Source: Sedimentibacter sp.
Lineage (GTDB): Bacteria; Bacillota; Clostridia; Tissierellales; Sedimentibacteraceae
DNA: 64,000 bases
Assembly (NCBI GenBank): GCA_018436705.1
Contig: JAHDLA010000004.1
Span: 248,001 to 312,000, forward strand
Direction: 5' to 3'
Under the pieces are notes generated by a model. That model was not told the DNA's origin. It saw only the letters and a program-made list of their open reading frames with translations, and made no database searches. The position numbers and the translations under genes were made by a program. This document shows, one piece after another, positions 27,121 through 35,945 of the stretch (the stretch's first letter is position 1; every line of letters starts with the position of its first letter).

Positions 27121-27843
27121 CTAGTTTCCGTATCTCCTCTTCCTGTTTTGGAAGCTGTCAATAGCCGTCAATAATTGTTCTTTTTTGAAATCCGGCCACA
27201 ACACATCAGTAAAATATAACTCAGTATAGGCAAGCTGATACAATAAAAAATTACTTAGTCTTATTTCACCGCTTGTTCTTATAAGTAGATCCGGATCAGG
27301 CATATCATGGGTAAATAAATATTTTTTGAAACTATCTTCATTTATATCATCAATATCAATTTTGTTGTTTTCGCAATCGTTAATCGTTTTTTTAACCGCA
27401 TTGATTATTTCATTTCTGGCTCCGTAACTCAATGCGATGTTTAAATGGAGCTTAGTATTATTTTTTGTCATCTCAATTGAACGTTTAACTTCTCTTTTCG
27501 TTTTTCCGGGCAAATCGTCAATATTGCCCATAAGAGTTATTTTAACGTTGTTCTTATGTAAATAATCCAATTCCTTAGTAACAAATTCAACCAGCAGATT
27601 CATAAGATAATCTACTTCTTTTTTATCTCTTCTCCAGTTTTCAGTGGAAAAAGCGTAAACAGAAAGGTATTTAATACCAAGATCCGCAGAGTTTCTCACA
27701 AGATCTGTAACCCTCAAGGCACCTTCTTTATGCCCGTCTCTAGTCGGAAGGTTTCTTATTTTAGCCCATCTTCTGTTACCGTCCATAATAACCGCTAGAT
27801 GCTCCGGAATCATATCTTTACGCACCTTTTCTTCTAGTTTCAT
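27121..27843 (-). CDS. uppS: Isoprenyl transferase (undecaprenyl diphosphate synthase)
   Basis: Cis-prenyltransferase making the C55 lipid carrier for cell wall synthesis. The diphosphate-binding motif is HLAVIMDGNRRWA (catalytic Asp), followed by GHKEGALRV, YAFSTENWRR and, at the C-terminus, DLLIRTSGEIRLSNF and ELYFTDVLWPDF. I chose the ATG at 27843, which has GAGAGG 5 bases upstream; the frame is open 21 codons farther but without a ribosome site and with unusual residues. That gives 240 aa, the normal size. Confidence 0.95.
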   Translation of the reverse strand: MKLEEKVRKDMIPEHLAVIMDGNRRWAKIRNLPTRDGHKEGALRVTDLVRNSADLGIKYLSVYAFSTENWRRDKKEVDYLMNLLVEFVTKELDYLHKNNVKITLMGNIDDLPGKTKREVKRSIEMTKNNTKLHLNIALSYGARNEIINAVKKTINDCENNKIDIDDINEDSFKKYLFTHDMPDPDLLIRTSGEIRLSNFLLYQLAYTELYFTDVLWPDFKKEQLLTAIDSFQNRKRRYGN

Positions 27844-27949
27844 ATCGGCCTCTCTACACACAGTCTCGCTAACCAATTTACTTGCTCCTTCCCCGGCAGC
27901 ATACAAAAACGTAACTCAGGCCTATGATACCATAAGCCTTCATTACAAA

Positions 27950-28135
27950 CTAATAATACGAAATATACAGCGTGACATAATTGTCATAGTCATGTCTTCT
28001 GATTACATACGGTTTTTCTAAATTATTGAACTTTTTGTTAGTTCCCGTTATCTTCTTAATACTAATAATTTTATTGGCATCCTTTTCAATAATTTCAATG
28101 GCATCCTTAAGAGGATAGCCTATTAAATTATTCAT
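27950..28135 (-). CDS. Small conserved-looking protein between frr and uppS
   Basis: A 61-residue protein, MNNLIGYPLKDAIEII at the start and ending in aromatic residues (TLYISYY). It begins two bases after the frr stop with an AGAGG site inside the end of frr. The opening (GYPLKDAIEIIE) resembles the PASTA-like G-x-x-L-x-x-A pattern, followed by predicted beta strands, so it may be a mini PASTA-like fold; that is speculation. Similar short genes occur in this position in other Clostridia as I recall, without known function. Confidence 0.65.
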   Translation of the reverse strand: MNNLIGYPLKDAIEIIEKDANKIISIKKITGTNKKFNNLEKPYVIRRHDYDNYVTLYISYY

Positions 28136-28136
28136 A

Positions 28137-28694
28137 TTAAACCTCTAATATTTCTTTTTCCTTGTCTCTGTAAATATCATCTATTAACTTAACATATTTA
28201 TCCGTTAATTTCTGCATCTCTTCTTCGGCTTTTTTGTGATCATCTTTAGTTATTTCACTTGATTTTTCTAACTTTTTAAACTCTTCATTTGCATCTCTTC
28301 TTATGTTTCTAACAGCAATTTTAGAATTTTCAGCCTCTTTTTTAACCTTCTTAATTAAATCTTTTCTTCTTTCTTCTGTCAGTGGCGGAATAACCAGTCT
28401 GATAAGCTTTCCGTCGCTTGAAGGATTGATTCCAAGATCAGATGCAAGGATAGCTTTCTCTACTTCCTTCACCAAGCTTGAATCCCATGGCTGAATAATT
28501 ATTAATCTTGGCTCTGGTACAGATATATTTGCCACTTGATTTATTGGAGTCATAACCCCATAGTAGCTCACTTGAATTTTATCAACTAATTTTGGGTTCG
28601 CTTTTCCTGCTCTTATTGTCGCAAGTTCATCCTTCAGAAAATTGATTGATTTTTTCATTGATTCTTCTGATTTTGTGATTAAATCTTTATACAC
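28137..28694 (-). CDS. frr: Ribosome recycling factor
   Basis: Splits post-termination ribosomes together with EF-G. The 185-aa protein shows the full family pattern: [37 protein letters not shown]-like [20 protein letters not shown] and [16 protein letters not shown]. Length is canonical. It follows pyrH by one base, the universal order. Confidence 0.97.
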   Translation of the reverse strand: MYKDLITKSEESMKKSINFLKDELATIRAGKANPKLVDKIQVSYYGVMTPINQVANISVPEPRLIIIQPWDSSLVKEVEKAILASDLGINPSSDGKLIRLVIPPLTEERRKDLIKKVKKEAENSKIAVRNIRRDANEEFKKLEKSSEITKDDHKKAEEEMQKLTDKYVKLIDDIYRDKEKEILEV

Positions 28695-28695
28695 C

Positions 28696-29409
28696 TTATA
28701 CCTCCTTTATTATAGTTCCTATATCGTCTCCCATTACAATTTTTTCAATATTTTCAGGATAATCGATTCCAAAGACCAATATAGGAATTTTATTGTCCAT
28801 ACATAATGATGTTGCTGTGGAATCCATAATCTTAAGGCCCTTATTAAGAACATCTATGTATTTCAATTCATGGTACTTTATTGAATCCGGGTTTTTCTTC
28901 GGATCATCGCTGTATACACCGTCAACACCGTTCTTTGCAAGAAGGATTATTTCAGCATTTATTTCAGCCGCTCTCAGCGCTGCTGTTGTATCTGTTGAAA
29001 AATACGGGTTGCCTGAACCTCCCGAAAAAATAACCACTCTTTTCTTTTCCAAATGCCTTACTGCTCTTCTTCTTATATACGGTTCAGCTATCTGCCTCAT
29101 TTCAATGGCAGTTTGAAGCCTTGTTTCAACACCTATTTTTTCAAGAGCATCCTGTAAAGCTAATCCGTTAATTATCGTACCCAGCATACCCATATAATCA
29201 GATGTGGTTCTATCCATTTCCTTTGCGCTGGCGCCTCTCCAGAAATTTCCTCCTCCCACAACAACAGCAACCTCAACTCCCATTTCATTGAGTTTTTTTA
29301 TGACCATTGAAATTTCTGTAACTATTTCATTATTTATTCCGTGTCCAATATTTCCTGATAGTGCTTCACCGCTTATTTTTAATACTATTCTTTTATATTT
29401 GCAGTTCAT
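28696..29409 (-). CDS. pyrH: UMP kinase
   Basis: Phosphorylates UMP to UDP; a hexameric amino acid kinase family enzyme regulated by GTP and UTP. Motifs are [37 protein letters not shown] and the C-terminal [18 protein letters not shown]. At 237 aa it is complete. It lies downstream of tsf, separated by a strong inverted repeat. Confidence 0.97.
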   Translation of the reverse strand: MNCKYKRIVLKISGEALSGNIGHGINNEIVTEISMVIKKLNEMGVEVAVVVGGGNFWRGASAKEMDRTTSDYMGMLGTIINGLALQDALEKIGVETRLQTAIEMRQIAEPYIRRRAVRHLEKKRVVIFSGGSGNPYFSTDTTAALRAAEINAEIILLAKNGVDGVYSDDPKKNPDSIKYHELKYIDVLNKGLKIMDSTATSLCMDNKIPILVFGIDYPENIEKIVMGDDIGTIIKEV

Positions 29410-29444
29410 CTCTTCCTCCTGAAGACTTGAGTTAATTTGTGACT

Positions 29445-29470
29445 AATGGAGAACTAAGTAGTTCTCCATT
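29445..29470 (-). repeat. Intercistronic palindrome between tsf and pyrH
   Basis: Perfect 12-base arms AATGGAGAACTA/TAGTTCTCCATT around a 2-base centre. It has no U-run on the minus side, so it may be an RNA processing or stability element, or a weak terminator. Confidence 0.65.
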
Positions 29471-29494
29471 ATACTTTGTACTATTTCCTCAGGA

Positions 29495-30409
29495 CTATTT
29501 ACCCATTTGCTTTGCAACTTCTTCAGCAAAGTTTTCTGATTTCTTTTCAAGACCTTCTCCAACTTCAAATCTCTGCATAGCTGCTACTTTTATAGCTTTG
29601 CCTATAGTCTTTGAAGTGTTTTCGATATATTTTTTAACAGTTATATCTCCGTCTTTAACAAAAGGCTGTTCTAACAAGCATACTTCTTTAAGTTCTTTAT
29701 GAAGTCTTCCTTCAACCATTTTTTCAACTATTTTTTGAGGTTTTCCTTCGTTTAATGCCTGTGCTATTAATATTTCTTTTTCATGAGCTATAAATTCCGC
29801 ATCAACATCATCTGTAGATATGTATTTTGGATTCATTGCTGCTACCTGCATTGCCAAATCTTTTCCTAAAACTTCAAGAGCTTCCGTATCGCCTTCAGAT
29901 TCAAGCGCTACTATTACAGATATTTTTCCTCCTGCATGAATATAAGAAACTACTCTACCTTCATTAACTTTTTCAATAGCAAATCTTCTGATTGACATAT
30001 TTTCGCCTATTTTTGCTATTTTGTCAGTCAATGCTTCCTTAAGAGTTTTTCCTCCATCAACTTTTACCGCATTTAAAGCTTCAATATCAGCAGGTTCAGT
30101 ATCTAGAGCGGTCTTAGCCACCATCTGTACAAAACTCTTGAATTCTTCGTTTTTAGCAACAAAATCAGTTTCTGAGTTAACTTCTACCAGAACACCTTTT
30201 TTGCCGCATTCTGAAACTAATGCTGTAGTTAAGCCTTCAGCAGCAATTCTGTCAGCTTTTTTGGAAGCCTTAGAAAGCCCTTTTTCTCTTAAATAATCTA
30301 TTGCCTTGTCTATGTCCCCGCCTGTTTCTTGTAATGCTTTTTTACAGTCCATCATGCCTGCATTGGATTTTTCTCTTAGTTCTTTTACCATTGAAGCTGT
30401 TATTTCCAT
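29495..30409 (-). CDS. tsf: Elongation factor Ts
   Basis: Nucleotide exchange factor for EF-Tu. The 304-aa protein has the N-terminal UBA-like domain with VKELREKSNAGMMDCKKAL and the core domain motif VLVEVNSETDFVAKNEEF, followed by two dimerisation subdomains. The ATG at 30409 has GGAGGG 4-5 bases upstream; a TTG four codons earlier lies on that site. It follows rpsB with a hairpin between. Confidence 0.97.
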   Translation of the reverse strand: MEITASMVKELREKSNAGMMDCKKALQETGGDIDKAIDYLREKGLSKASKKADRIAAEGLTTALVSECGKKGVLVEVNSETDFVAKNEEFKSFVQMVAKTALDTEPADIEALNAVKVDGGKTLKEALTDKIAKIGENMSIRRFAIEKVNEGRVVSYIHAGGKISVIVALESEGDTEALEVLGKDLAMQVAAMNPKYISTDDVDAEFIAHEKEILIAQALNEGKPQKIVEKMVEGRLHKELKEVCLLEQPFVKDGDITVKKYIENTSKTIGKAIKVAAMQRFEVGEGLEKKSENFAEEVAKQMGK

Positions 30410-30429
30410 TTTTCCCTCCAAAATTTAAA

Positions 30430-30467
30430 AAGCAAGGCGTAAGGAAAAAATTCCTAACCCCTTACTT
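30430..30467 (-). terminator. Long hairpin between rpsB and tsf
   Basis: Arms of 17 bases pair with two mismatches (AAGTAAGGGGTTAGGAA with TTCCTTACGCCTTGCTT), followed by TTTAAATTTT in the minus RNA. It can act as a partial terminator that sets the S2:EF-Ts ratio. Confidence 0.7.
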
Positions 30468-30485
30468 TATTATTATAAATTATTT

Positions 30486-31247
30486 TTATTCTTCTACAGA
30501 TTTTTCTTCAACTTTTTCCAATTCTTCTTCTGTTACTTCAACTTCAGGTTCTTCTTCCATCTGAACTCCTTGTTTCCCTTCAAGTACAGCATCAGCCATA
30601 GTAGCAGTCAATAATTTTACTGCTCTTATAGCATCATCATTGCCTGGTATTACATAATCAATCTCATCAGGGTCACAGTTTGTATCAACTATGGCTACAA
30701 CCGGAATGCCTAATTTCTTTGCTTCTTCTACAGCAATTTTTTCCTTTCTAGGATCTACAACAAACAATGCTCCCGGAAGTTTATCCATATTTTTAATTCC
30801 GCCTAAGAATTTTTCAAGTTTTTCAGTTTCATTTTTGATCTTAATTACTTCTTTTTTTGTTAATAAATCAAATGTTCCATCTGCTTCCATCGCTCTTAAT
30901 GAATTTAACTTATCAATTCTTTTTCTGATTGTTTGGTAGTTTGTAAGCATACCTCCAAGCCATCTCTGGCTTACAAAATGCATTCCGCATCTAGCTGCTT
31001 CCAATTTTGTTGATTCCTGAGCTTGTTTCTTAGTTCCTACGAATAACAATTCCTCTCCGTTTGAAACCATCTCTTTAACGAAGTTATAAGCTTCGTCCAC
31101 TTTATCACTAGTTTTCTGTAAATCAATAATGTAGATTCCATTTCTTTCTGTAAAAATGTACTCTGCCATTTTAGGGTTCCATCTTCTTGTTTGATGACCG
31201 AAGTGAACACCTGCTTCAAGCAATTTTTTCATGCTTATAATAGACAT
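30486..31247 (-). CDS. rpsB: 30S ribosomal protein S2
   Basis: Structural protein of the 30S subunit. Signatures are [19 protein letters not shown] near the start and the later [20 protein letters not shown] with [10 protein letters not shown] Glu-rich C-terminal tail ends the protein. The ATG at 31247 has AAGGAGG upstream. The open frame extends 21 codons up through a leader that holds a second GGAGG and a possible pairing of CAGATT with AATCTG, so it is probably untranslated. 253 aa is normal. Confidence 0.96.
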   Translation of the reverse strand: MSIISMKKLLEAGVHFGHQTRRWNPKMAEYIFTERNGIYIIDLQKTSDKVDEAYNFVKEMVSNGEELLFVGTKKQAQESTKLEAARCGMHFVSQRWLGGMLTNYQTIRKRIDKLNSLRAMEADGTFDLLTKKEVIKIKNETEKLEKFLGGIKNMDKLPGALFVVDPRKEKIAVEEAKKLGIPVVAIVDTNCDPDEIDYVIPGNDDAIRAVKLLTATMADAVLEGKQGVQMEEEPEVEVTEEELEKVEEKSVEE

Positions 31248-31348
31248 ATATTTTTCCTCCTTTTGTTTTACCTCCAGATTCATCATTTCACGCAAAAGAC
31301 CCTTAGGCACAACTCTTGCATAATCTAAATCTGTGCGTAATTATGTTA

Positions 31349-31377
31349 AGTATAACACAGCCTTTTTTATTTGGCAA
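31349..31377 (-). promoter_or_regulatory. Promoter of the rpsB-tsf-pyrH-frr operon
   Basis: Minus strand TTGCCA (31372-31377), 17-base spacer, TATACT (31349-31354), with TGT before the -10. The leader to the rpsB start is about 95 bases and contains two ribosome-site-like sequences. Confidence 0.7.
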
Positions 31378-31411
31378 TATTATTTTTGTGTATTTTATTC
31401 ATTTTCACATA

Positions 31412-33595
31412 TTATATACAGCTTTTGTTAATGCATGTTGGTTTATTATCCTTAATAACCATCATCTCTCCACATTTAGGGCATTTTTCATTTGTAGGCT
31501 CAAGCCATGACATATACTTACAGTCAGGATAATTTGAGCATCCAAAAAATCTTCTGCCTGCTTTTGAAAACTTAATTGCAATTTTACTGCCACATAAAGG
31601 ACAGTTTACATCAATTGTCTTTATAATAGGTTTAGTGTTTTTACACTTTGGATAATTTGAGCACGCAAGAAACTCTCCGTACCTCCCTTTTCTTTTAAGC
31701 ATCATCGACCCGCAAACTTCACACACTTCATCAGTCTCTTCAGCAGCTTCTTTTTCTTTCAAGGGCTTAGTATTCTTGCATTCAGGATAGTTTGGACACG
31801 CTAGAAATTTTCCATACCTACCCTTTTTAACAACCATGTACTCTCCGCATTTTTCACATTTTACGTCGCTTACCTCTTCCTTGATTTCTATTTCTTCCAT
31901 TTCCTTTTCAGCAATATCAAGTTCCATTTTAAATCCGCCGTAAAATTCGCTTATTACATCATGCCATTCCTTTTTACCTGATGCAATTTCATCTAAATTA
32001 TTTTCCAATTCAGCCGTAAATTTTTCATTTACAATATTCGAAAAATATTTTTCCATCATTTCAGTAACTAAAAAACCCATATCAGTAGGCAAAAGCGATC
32101 CTTTTTCTTTTACTACATAGTCTCTTCCGGTTATTGTTGTAATAATAGGAGCGTATGTGCTAGGCCTTCCAATTCCTCTTTCCTCCAGATCCTTTATCAG
32201 GCTTGCTTCGCTGTAACGCGCCGGAGGCTGAGTAAAATGCTGCTCGGGATTAATTTTTAAAATTTCCAATACTTCATTTATCTCCATTTCAGGCAGCAGC
32301 TTGCTTTCTGATCCATCGCTGTATTTATAAACAGACTTATAACCATCAAAAACAAGTGTCTTGCCGCTGGCCTCAAACATGTTTTCATTATTATTTAAAA
32401 GGACCTTTGTAACATCATATTGAGCATCAACCATTTGCGATGAAACAAATCTTTTCCAAATAAGGCTGTACAACTTATATTGGTCTGCAGAAAGGCTGTC
32501 CTTTATGTTGTCAGGGTTTCTGAAAACTGATGTGGGACGTATTGCTTCGTGTGCATCCTGCACTTTGTTTCCGTTTTTCTTTGGCTTTGTATAAACTCTG
32601 TGTTTATAGTAGTTCTCTCCGTAATTTTTCGTTATATATTCTTTAGAACTGTTTACCGCCTCATCGGACAATCTGAAAGAGTCGGTTCTTATATACGTAA
32701 CCAAACCGATGCTGCCCTCACCTTTTATATTGATGCCTTCATATAACTGCTGAGCTACCATCATTGTTTTTTTTGCAGTGAAATTAATTCTTCTGTTTGC
32801 CTCTTGCTGAAGGCTGCTGGTTGTAAATGGAGCACTTGGTCTGGAATAGCTCTTTGTTTTATCTATTTTAAATACATTTATTTTTTCCTTATTAATACTG
32901 TTAAGAATTTCATCCATTTCGTCCTGATTTTTAACTTTTACTTTGCTGACTTTGTTATTTTTTAAAGCACCTACATATTTTGCACCAAATTTCTTACGCT
33001 GTTTTTTTACTTCCAGCTCAAGAGTCCAGTATTCTTCAGGAACGAATTCCATTATTTCTCTTTCTCTATCTATGATAAGCTTTAAAGTCACAGACTGCAC
33101 TCTTCCGGCGCTTAAGCCTTTTTCGATTTTTTTCCACAAAAGAGGACTGATATTATATCCAACAAGTCTATCAAGAACTCGCCTAGCTTGCTGAGCATCC
33201 ACCAGATCCAAATTAATTTTCCTTGGATTTTTACTTGCCTTTTTGATAGCGTCCTTTGTAATTTCGTTAAATTCAATTCTTATGTTTTCGTCTTCATTTA
33301 ATTTTAATATTTTAGCCAAATGCCAAGAAATAGCCTCACCTTCTCGGTCAGGGTCAGTTGCCAAATAAACTTTATCAGCTTTTTTTGCTTCTTTTCTTAA
33401 TTCCTTTAATACATCTCCCTTGCCTCTTATTGTAATATAATTCGGCTCAAAATTTTGTTCTATATCTATTCCAAGCTTGCTTTTAGGCAAGTCTCTTATG
33501 TGGCCCACAGAAGCTTTTACAGTATAATTTTTCCCTAAAAATTTCCCTATTGTTTTTGCTTTTGCAGGTGATTCCACTATTAACAAATTCTTCAT
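31412..33595 (-). CDS. topA: DNA topoisomerase I
   Basis: Type IA topoisomerase relaxing negative supercoils. The TOPRIM domain opens the protein (LLIVESPAKAKTIGKFLG, then YLATDPDREGEAISWHL), and the catalytic tyrosine lies in VTYIRTDSFRLS near residue 300. The C-terminus has three full zinc ribbons (CEKCGEYM, CEVCGSMM, CPLCGSKI starts) plus a shortened fourth one (CPKCGEMM..CINKSC). Length 727 aa is a little more than usual because of the fourth ribbon. It has its own promoter. Confidence 0.97.
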   Translation of the reverse strand: MKNLLIVESPAKAKTIGKFLGKNYTVKASVGHIRDLPKSKLGIDIEQNFEPNYITIRGKGDVLKELRKEAKKADKVYLATDPDREGEAISWHLAKILKLNEDENIRIEFNEITKDAIKKASKNPRKINLDLVDAQQARRVLDRLVGYNISPLLWKKIEKGLSAGRVQSVTLKLIIDREREIMEFVPEEYWTLELEVKKQRKKFGAKYVGALKNNKVSKVKVKNQDEMDEILNSINKEKINVFKIDKTKSYSRPSAPFTTSSLQQEANRRINFTAKKTMMVAQQLYEGINIKGEGSIGLVTYIRTDSFRLSDEAVNSSKEYITKNYGENYYKHRVYTKPKKNGNKVQDAHEAIRPTSVFRNPDNIKDSLSADQYKLYSLIWKRFVSSQMVDAQYDVTKVLLNNNENMFEASGKTLVFDGYKSVYKYSDGSESKLLPEMEINEVLEILKINPEQHFTQPPARYSEASLIKDLEERGIGRPSTYAPIITTITGRDYVVKEKGSLLPTDMGFLVTEMMEKYFSNIVNEKFTAELENNLDEIASGKKEWHDVISEFYGGFKMELDIAEKEMEEIEIKEEVSDVKCEKCGEYMVVKKGRYGKFLACPNYPECKNTKPLKEKEAAEETDEVCEVCGSMMLKRKGRYGEFLACSNYPKCKNTKPIIKTIDVNCPLCGSKIAIKFSKAGRRFFGCSNYPDCKYMSWLEPTNEKCPKCGEMMVIKDNKPTCINKSCI

Positions 33596-33658
33596 TAATT
33601 TCCTCCAATACCGCTAGCACATTGATTCTAAGCAAGTTTCTACTGCTTATACCATAAT

Positions 33659-33687
33659 ACCATATAATACATTTTTTTATTTGTCAA
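33659..33687 (-). promoter_or_regulatory. topA promoter
   Basis: Minus strand consensus TTGACA (33682-33687), 17-base spacer, TATGGT (33659-33664). The remainder of the gap to 33805 holds AT-rich partial inverted repeats and presumably the start signals of the plus-strand gene. Confidence 0.6.
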
Positions 33688-33805
33688 TAGATAATAAACA
33701 TCTGGAAATTGTCTATTATCAATCAGTAGATATTTAATTAACAGTTTATTATACAGTGATTTTGGCAATAATATTTGCAATATTAATAAAGGATGGTTAT
33801 GAAAA

Positions 33806-34150
33806 ATGAATGACTATTTTGATAATTACGATGTAATAGAAAAAAACCTCAAATATTTAACCGATAATCATCGCGAAATTTATGAGGCTTATGAAAAATT
33901 CGGAAAACTGATTCATGAAAAAGGGGGGCCCTTAGAAGAAAAAACAAGGTGGCTTATAAAAGTCTCATTATCAGCTGAATGTCAAAACGAATATTCTCTC
34001 AAAACCCATATTTTAAAAGCTCTCAATAGTGGATGCAGAGAGAATGAAATAGAACATGCAATACTACTGGTTGCACCCACATGCGGTTTTCCAAAAATGA
34101 TGAGAGCAATGCTTACTTTCAGGCAAGTTATGGATATCCAAGGAAAATAA
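33806..34150 (+). CDS. Carboxymuconolactone decarboxylase (CMD) family protein
   Basis: A 114-aa alpha-helical protein of the AhpD/CMD superfamily, seen in LEEKTRWLIKVSLSAEC, the THILKALNSGCRENEI helix and LVAPTCGFPKMMRAM. In AhpD-like members a CxxC plus His does redox chemistry; here the aligned stretch reads NEYSLKTH, so the two redox cysteines are not at that place, leaving only the histidine and one nearby cysteine. The function is therefore unclear. It is transcribed alone towards mntR-like gene and ends with a strong hairpin. Confidence 0.8.
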   Translation: MNDYFDNYDVIEKNLKYLTDNHREIYEAYEKFGKLIHEKGGPLEEKTRWLIKVSLSAECQNEYSLKTHILKALNSGCRENEIEHAILLVAPTCGFPKMMRAMLTFRQVMDIQGK

Positions 34151-34193
34151 ACTATAATATTCTTGATTTTATACCTTTGCTTCACAGTATAAT

Positions 34194-34222
34194 TCAGCTT
34201 GATGACTTTGTCGTCAAGCTGA
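34194..34222 (+). terminator. Terminator after CMD gene
   Basis: TCAGCTTGATGAC pairs with GTCGTCAAGCTGA (one T-G pair), 3-base loop, then TATTTTG. Confidence 0.8.
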
Positions 34223-34325
34223 TATTTTGTGTGAATCCATTTTAAAATTATTGCTATTCAGTAATTTTTTAGCATCGTGGGAATATACTTTAATAATTGC
34301 TATAACCCCAAAGAAGGTGAAATTT

Positions 34326-34808
34326 ATGGGAAATAAAGATTATCATACATTCAGTAAATATATGAAAAAAAATGGAAACCATCTTACAGCTTCCATGGAA
34401 GATTATCTGGAAATGATTTATAGACTTAGCTCCAAATCCGGATTTACAAGAATAAATGAATTATCTGATGCTCTAAACGTTCACCCGCCTTCAGCCACAC
34501 GAATGGTACAAAGGTTAGGAAAAGAAAATTTATTGAAATATGAGAAATACGGAGTAATAATATTGAAAGAAGAAGGAAAGACTTTGGGAGAACTTTTGCT
34601 TAAAAGACATAATACGATAGAAAATTTTTTAAGAGCAATAGGCATACCTGACGAAATTCTTTTAAAAGAAACAGAAAAAATAGAGCATACTATAAGTGAG
34701 TATACCGAAAAATGCTTTGAGACTTTTATTTCATTTATAAAAGATAACTCGGAATTTAAGAAAAAATATGACGAATACAAAATCCAAAACAGAAACGTTA
34801 AAGAATAA
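34326..34808 (+). CDS. MntR/DtxR family metal-dependent regulator
   Basis: A 160-aa transcription regulator with a winged-helix N-terminus (about 20-80; INELSDALNVHPPSATRMVQRL is the recognition region) and a metal-binding dimerisation domain. Manganese-type ligands appear conserved: Asp and Glu in SMEDYLEMIY, His in KRHNTIENFL, and Glu, Glu, His in KETEKIEHTIS, the MntR pattern. No SH3 domain follows, again like MntR. The ATG at 34326 has a GAAGGTG site; the frame is open for 33 more codons upstream without one. No transporter target is visible nearby. Confidence 0.85.
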   Translation: MGNKDYHTFSKYMKKNGNHLTASMEDYLEMIYRLSSKSGFTRINELSDALNVHPPSATRMVQRLGKENLLKYEKYGVIILKEEGKTLGELLLKRHNTIENFLRAIGIPDEILLKETEKIEHTISEYTEKCFETFISFIKDNSEFKKKYDEYKIQNRNVKE

Positions 34809-34840
34809 TAATTATGAAATACAACGTTAAATAATTTCTG

Positions 34841-35944
34841 TTAGTTTATAATAAATTTATTTCCTGAAACTCGTCTAACAGCACCTTTCATTTCCAGTAA
34901 GGTAATTAGGCCCAAAAGTTCTCCTGTACCTATCTGGGTTTCTTCGCTTAGGACATCTAATGTCTTGCCTCCTAATTTTAGGCTGTTTATAATTGTAATC
35001 TCATCATTTGTAAAACTGATACAATTATTGCAGCTTTGTTTTTTATTTATTCTCTCTCTCAATTCTGGTATTTCCTCAATTATATCATCAATTGAAGTTG
35101 TTATTTTAGCTCCATCCTTAATAAGAGCATTTGTTCCTTTGCTGTAAAGGCTGTCTATTCCTCCGGGTACTGCAAAAATTTCCCGCCCTTGGTTTGCAGC
35201 GTGACCTGCTGTTATAAGAGTCCCGCTTTTTTCTCGGGCTTCAATAACAAGCACACCGTCGGAAAGTCCGCTGATAATCCTGTTTCTTGCATGAAAATTA
35301 TTAGGAAGAGGCTGCATACCCAATGGATACTCTGTCAGTACAGCTCCCCCTTTTTCTTCGATTTCCAAATATAAACGCTCATTTATCCTTGGATAAACTA
35401 CATCCATGCCGCACCCTATAACTCCAAATGTATTAGTGTTGGATTTTAAAGATGTTCTATGCGCTATTGAATCTATGCCTATTGCAAGTCCGCTGATAAT
35501 ATTTATTCCAAGTTCCGATAATTCACCGGTCAGCTTCTCAGCAACCCACTTTCCATAAGCAGTTGCTTTGCGCGATCCAACCACAGCTATTGACAAATCA
35601 TTAATTCTGTCCAACCTTCCCTTGTAGTATAAAATATATGGTGAGCCGTCCATATGTCGCAGTTTTTCAGGATAATATTTATCATATACGGTAACTATTT
35701 CTATGTTTTGTTCTTTAAGTTTTATGAGCAACATTTCTTCGAAATGCGCCTTGATTTTACACAATGAATTTATAGCTTCATATTTTATAAATGAAAGATT
35801 ATTCTTTTCATTTTCAAAATTATCCCATAAATCATTTGGACTGTTATTAAAATATTTAAGAATCTTCTCTATAGACCTATTGGATATACCCTTTGCCGAA
35901 TTAAGCCACGCGATGGTTTTTTGATTGATATCAAGGCTTTCCAT
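34841..35944 (-). CDS. dprA: DNA processing protein DprA
   Basis: Loads RecA onto incoming single-stranded DNA during natural transformation. The 367-aa protein has an N-terminal SAM-like domain (IAWLNSAKGISNRSIEKIL), the Rossmann core (SIAVVGSRKATAYGKW, ISGLAIGIDSIAHR, IGCGMDVVYPRIN, EYPLGMQPLPNNFHARNRII) and a C-terminal winged helix. The ATG at 35944 has GGAGG 5 bases upstream; an upstream in-frame ATG would overlap comM by 50 bases. It follows comM by one base. Confidence 0.95.
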   Translation of the reverse strand: MESLDINQKTIAWLNSAKGISNRSIEKILKYFNNSPNDLWDNFENEKNNLSFIKYEAINSLCKIKAHFEEMLLIKLKEQNIEIVTVYDKYYPEKLRHMDGSPYILYYKGRLDRINDLSIAVVGSRKATAYGKWVAEKLTGELSELGINIISGLAIGIDSIAHRTSLKSNTNTFGVIGCGMDVVYPRINERLYLEIEEKGGAVLTEYPLGMQPLPNNFHARNRIISGLSDGVLVIEAREKSGTLITAGHAANQGREIFAVPGGIDSLYSKGTNALIKDGAKITTSIDDIIEEIPELRERINKKQSCNNCISFTNDEITIINSLKLGGKTLDVLSEETQIGTGELLGLITLLEMKGAVRRVSGNKFIIN

Positions 35945-35945
35945 T

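Noticed and set aside
33660..33730. Inverted-repeat-like TTGTCAATAGATAATA...TCTATTATCAA before the CMD gene
   Set aside because: The arms do not align as a true inverted repeat; it is mostly AT-rich similarity containing the topA -35.
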